From the NCBI GenBank assembly GCA_022791635.1, contig JAAVZL010000011.1:1-40496 (forward strand): a stretch of 40,496 nucleotides of DNA, written 5' to 3'. The stretch is from Lachnospiraceae bacterium (GTDB lineage Bacteria > Bacillota > Clostridia > Lachnospirales > Lachnospiraceae). A program made the translations under genes and the position numbers. The notes under the pieces are model-generated. The model was given only the letters and a program-made list of their open reading frames with translations. It ran no database searches and had not been told where the DNA came from. This document shows positions 38,732 to 40,496 of this stretch, in pieces (the stretch's first letter is position 1; each line of letters starts with the position of its first letter).

Positions 38732-39482
38732 CCGGCCTTTTCCCCCCTTCTTCCAACTGTTCTCCTGCCTTAGCACGTCTCGCCAGCTCCTCTCTGCAGT
38801 TATCAAGAGCCTTCTCCACAAGCCTGATATCCCGCCTTGCGAACTCCTCGCCGGTGACAGGACTGTCCTTCCCTCGCGCCAGGATTCTCTCTAAAATCTC
38901 TTTCTGTGTTCGAAGATGCTTTTCTATATACTTCTCAAGGACCGGCAGGCTCTGCTGAAGATCGAACCGGCCATAATGATATTCCTGAATGGTGTAGGAT
39001 CGATAGGGACCCTGTACGGCCTTCATCATAGGATAATATTTTCCGCCCTCGAACACAATGTCCTCACATACAATCTCCCATCCCTTCATATGGAGCCATT
39101 GCCGAAGATCCGCAATATCCGACTGAGGCTGCAGGACGAGCTCCTTAGCCTCCGACAGGACCTCATCCCTTTCGCCCAAAATCCGCTCCATCAAAAGACC
39201 GCCCATCCCGGCCAAAAGCAGCGTATCCGCCTCCCCCGGCTCAAGCCTTGCAGTTCCGTTGGAAAGTCTCACCTCTATGTACGCAGAAAGGCCCGCTTCC
39301 AGAATATGCTCCCTGGCCCGCTTTAGAGGGCCGGGATTCCTGTCTATGGCAATGACGGACGAAATCCGTTTCTTTTCACACAGATAAATGGGGATATAGG
39401 CATGATCCGTCCCTATATCCGCCAGACGGTTCCCTTCCGTAACCATCCGGGCCACCCGTTCCATTCGTTTTGACAGCTTCAT
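38706..39482 (-). CDS. trmK: tRNA (adenine(22)-N1)-methyltransferase
   Basis: 258 residues from ATG at 39482 (MKLSKRMERVARMVTEGNRL), 4 nt after the rpoD stop; the frame to 39557 runs inside rpoD. A Rossmann methyltransferase: RLADIGTDHAYIPIYLCEKK (SAM-binding G-loop variant), AIDRNPGPLKRAREH, SNGTARLEPGEADTLLLAGM, GGLLMERIL, ELVLQPQSDIADLRQWLH. The C-terminal coiled coil (about 170-240) is typical of the TrmK family (B. subtilis YqfN). Methylates A22 of tRNAs. It overlaps nif3 by 26 nt. Confidence 0.93.
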   Translation of the reverse strand: MKLSKRMERVARMVTEGNRLADIGTDHAYIPIYLCEKKRISSVIAIDRNPGPLKRAREHILEAGLSAYIEVRLSNGTARLEPGEADTLLLAGMGGLLMERILGERDEVLSEAKELVLQPQSDIADLRQWLHMKGWEIVCEDIVFEGGKYYPMMKAVQGPYRSYTIQEYHYGRFDLQQSLPVLEKYIEKHLRTQKEILERILARGKDSPVTGEEFARRDIRLVEKALDNCREELARRAKAGEQLEEGGKRPDDKMSGPD

Positions 39483-39486
39483 CGTT

Positions 39487-40496
39487 TTAATCCAAATAAT
39501 CTTTGAGCTTTCTGCTGCGGCTTGGGTGGCGAAGCTTCCGAAGAGCCTTGGCCTCAATCTGCCGGATACGCTCTCTTGTTACATTGAATTCCTTACCAAC
39601 CTCCTCCAGGGTGCGGGCTCGTCCGTCATCCAGGCCAAAACGCAGGCGCAGCACCTTCTGCTCCCGGTCCGTAAGGGTACTCAATACCTCCACCAGCTGC
39701 TCCTTTAGGAGGGTAAAGGCCGCCGCGTCCGAGGGAACGGGAACATTGTCGTCCTGGATAAAATCTCCCAGATGGCTGTCCTCCTCCTCGCCGATGGGCG
39801 TCTCTAAGGATACGGGCTCCTGGGAAATCTTCAGAATCTCCCGCACCCGCTCCACGGGAAGCTTCATCTCCTCCGCAATCTCCTCCGGGGAGGGCTCCCG
39901 GCCAAGCTCCTGCAAAAGCTGTCTGGAAACCCGGATCAGCTTGTTGATGGTCTCCACCATATGCACAGGGATCCGGATGGTTCTCGCCTGATCTGCAATG
40001 GCTCGCGTGATGGCCTGGCGAATCCACCAGGTGGCATAGGTGCTGAACTTATAGCCCTTGCGGTAGTCAAACTTCTCCACCGCCTTAATAAGACCCAGAT
40101 TGCCCTCCTGAATCAAATCCAGGAACAGCATTCCCCGGCCCACATAGCGCTTGGCAATGCTGACCACCAGACGTAAGTTTGCCTCCGCCAGGCGCTTCTT
40201 GGCATCCTCGTCTCCAAGCTCCATCCGCTTTGCCAGCTCAATCTCCTCCTCCGCACTTAAAAGAGGCACCTTTCCAATCTCCTTCAAATACATGCGGACA
40301 GGATCCTCAATACTCACACCATCCGGTACGGAAAGATCGATTTGCTCAACATCGACTTCATCCTCGTCGGTGAGAATGATCTCATCGTCATCGTCGTCGC
40401 TGGTAATCCGGAGCACGTCAATATTGTGGGCTTCCAGGTATTCCAGGATCTTCTCGAAATGCTCCGCATCCAGCTCCATGTCGCCGAAAAAGTCAC
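39487..40496 (-). CDS. rpoD: RNA polymerase primary sigma factor (5' end outside window)
   Basis: The visible 336 codons contain region 1.2 ([20 protein letters not shown]), region 2 ([40 protein letters not shown]), region 3 ([20 protein letters not shown]) and region 4 ([40 protein letters not shown]), as in the housekeeping sigma-A. The frame is open past the ATG at 40479 to the window edge (DFFGDMELD), so that ATG is internal and the N-terminal domain (region 1.1) is cut off. Acidic linker at [20 protein letters not shown]. It heads the trmK-nif3 cluster. Confidence 0.97.
   Translation of the reverse strand, partial: DFFGDMELDAEHFEKILEYLEAHNIDVLRITSDDDDDEIILTDEDEVDVEQIDLSVPDGVSIEDPVRMYLKEIGKVPLLSAEEEIELAKRMELGDEDAKKRLAEANLRLVVSIAKRYVGRGMLFLDLIQEGNLGLIKAVEKFDYRKGYKFSTYATWWIRQAITRAIADQARTIRIPVHMVETINKLIRVSRQLLQELGREPSPEEIAEEMKLPVERVREILKISQEPVSLETPIGEEEDSHLGDFIQDDNVPVPSDAAAFTLLKEQLVEVLSTLTDREQKVLRLRFGLDDGRARTLEEVGKEFNVTRERIRQIEAKALRKLRHPSRSRKLKDYLD

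Noticed and set aside
1..40496. CRISPR arrays, tRNA or rRNA genes, transposases, integrases
   Set aside because: None seen. The repeats found are dispersed hairpins rather than evenly spaced arrays, and no transposase reading frame was recognised.

Overview
The window reads as chromosome from a low-to-mid-GC Gram-positive anaerobe of the Clostridia, most likely a gut Lachnospiraceae. The basis is strong AGGAGG ribosome binding sites, formate-tetrahydrofolate ligase, luxS, an ECF sigma factor paired with a DUF4179 anti-sigma protein, CarD, DUF1292, VanW, a PTS sucrose locus, and the rpoD-trmK-nif3 order. No tRNA, rRNA, CRISPR array, transposase or phage structural gene was seen. The family-level assignment is inference; no database was searched.

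Layout. 1-2433: the 5' part of fhs behind a structured tandem-repeat leader, then a neutral-ceramidase-like protein. 2587-4815: an ECF sigma/anti-sigma operon. 5144-8405: mgtE-trpS, divergent from luxS. 8679-11079: an unknown charged coiled-coil protein, then a DUF218 protein and an inositol-monophosphatase-like enzyme whose genes overlap. 11214-15916: a soluble hybrid histidine kinase, an FGGY sugar kinase, DUF1292 and CarD. 16100-19457: an A+T-richer three-gene accessory cassette made of a nitrilase-fold protein, a winged-helix protein and a helical protein. 19466-25923: a GH3 hexosaminidase, a secreted VanW protein, a membrane hybrid kinase and a zinc macrodomain hydrolase. 25980-30756: a lantibiotic-immunity type ABC transporter divergent from its two-component system. 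30761-35292: the sucrose regulon (PTS transporter, sucrose-6-phosphate hydrolase, LacI regulator) with two matching operators. 35636-40496: an HD hydrolase, a TGS-uridine kinase-like protein, Nif3, TrmK and the primary sigma factor (5' end outside the window).

The two most unusual things are these. (1) A dispersed family of long intergenic hairpins at 4927-5137, 8424-8511, 15273-15383 and 35436-35617. They share an imperfectly palindromic core bordered by TTTCC/GGAAA. Their outer arms differ from copy to copy but remain complementary to each other. Two further long terminator-like hairpins (9611-9690 and 21931-21976) lack the core, and core debris lies next to one of them. The pattern looks like a mobile palindrome sitting inside the loops of transcription terminators. 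(2) The nitrilase/winged-helix/helical cassette, with its own internal promoter overlaid by three AACGTTA repeats; I do not recognise it as a described system. The fhs leader, two structured units of about 51 nt in tandem, is a third candidate for an undescribed regulatory element.

Regulation is unusually legible. The sucrose repressor has operators at its own promoter and before the hydrolase gene, plus a cre-like site. The transporter/two-component divergent region carries 22-bp-spaced direct repeats typical of OmpR-family binding. Three convergent gene pairs abut or overlap with no terminator between them.
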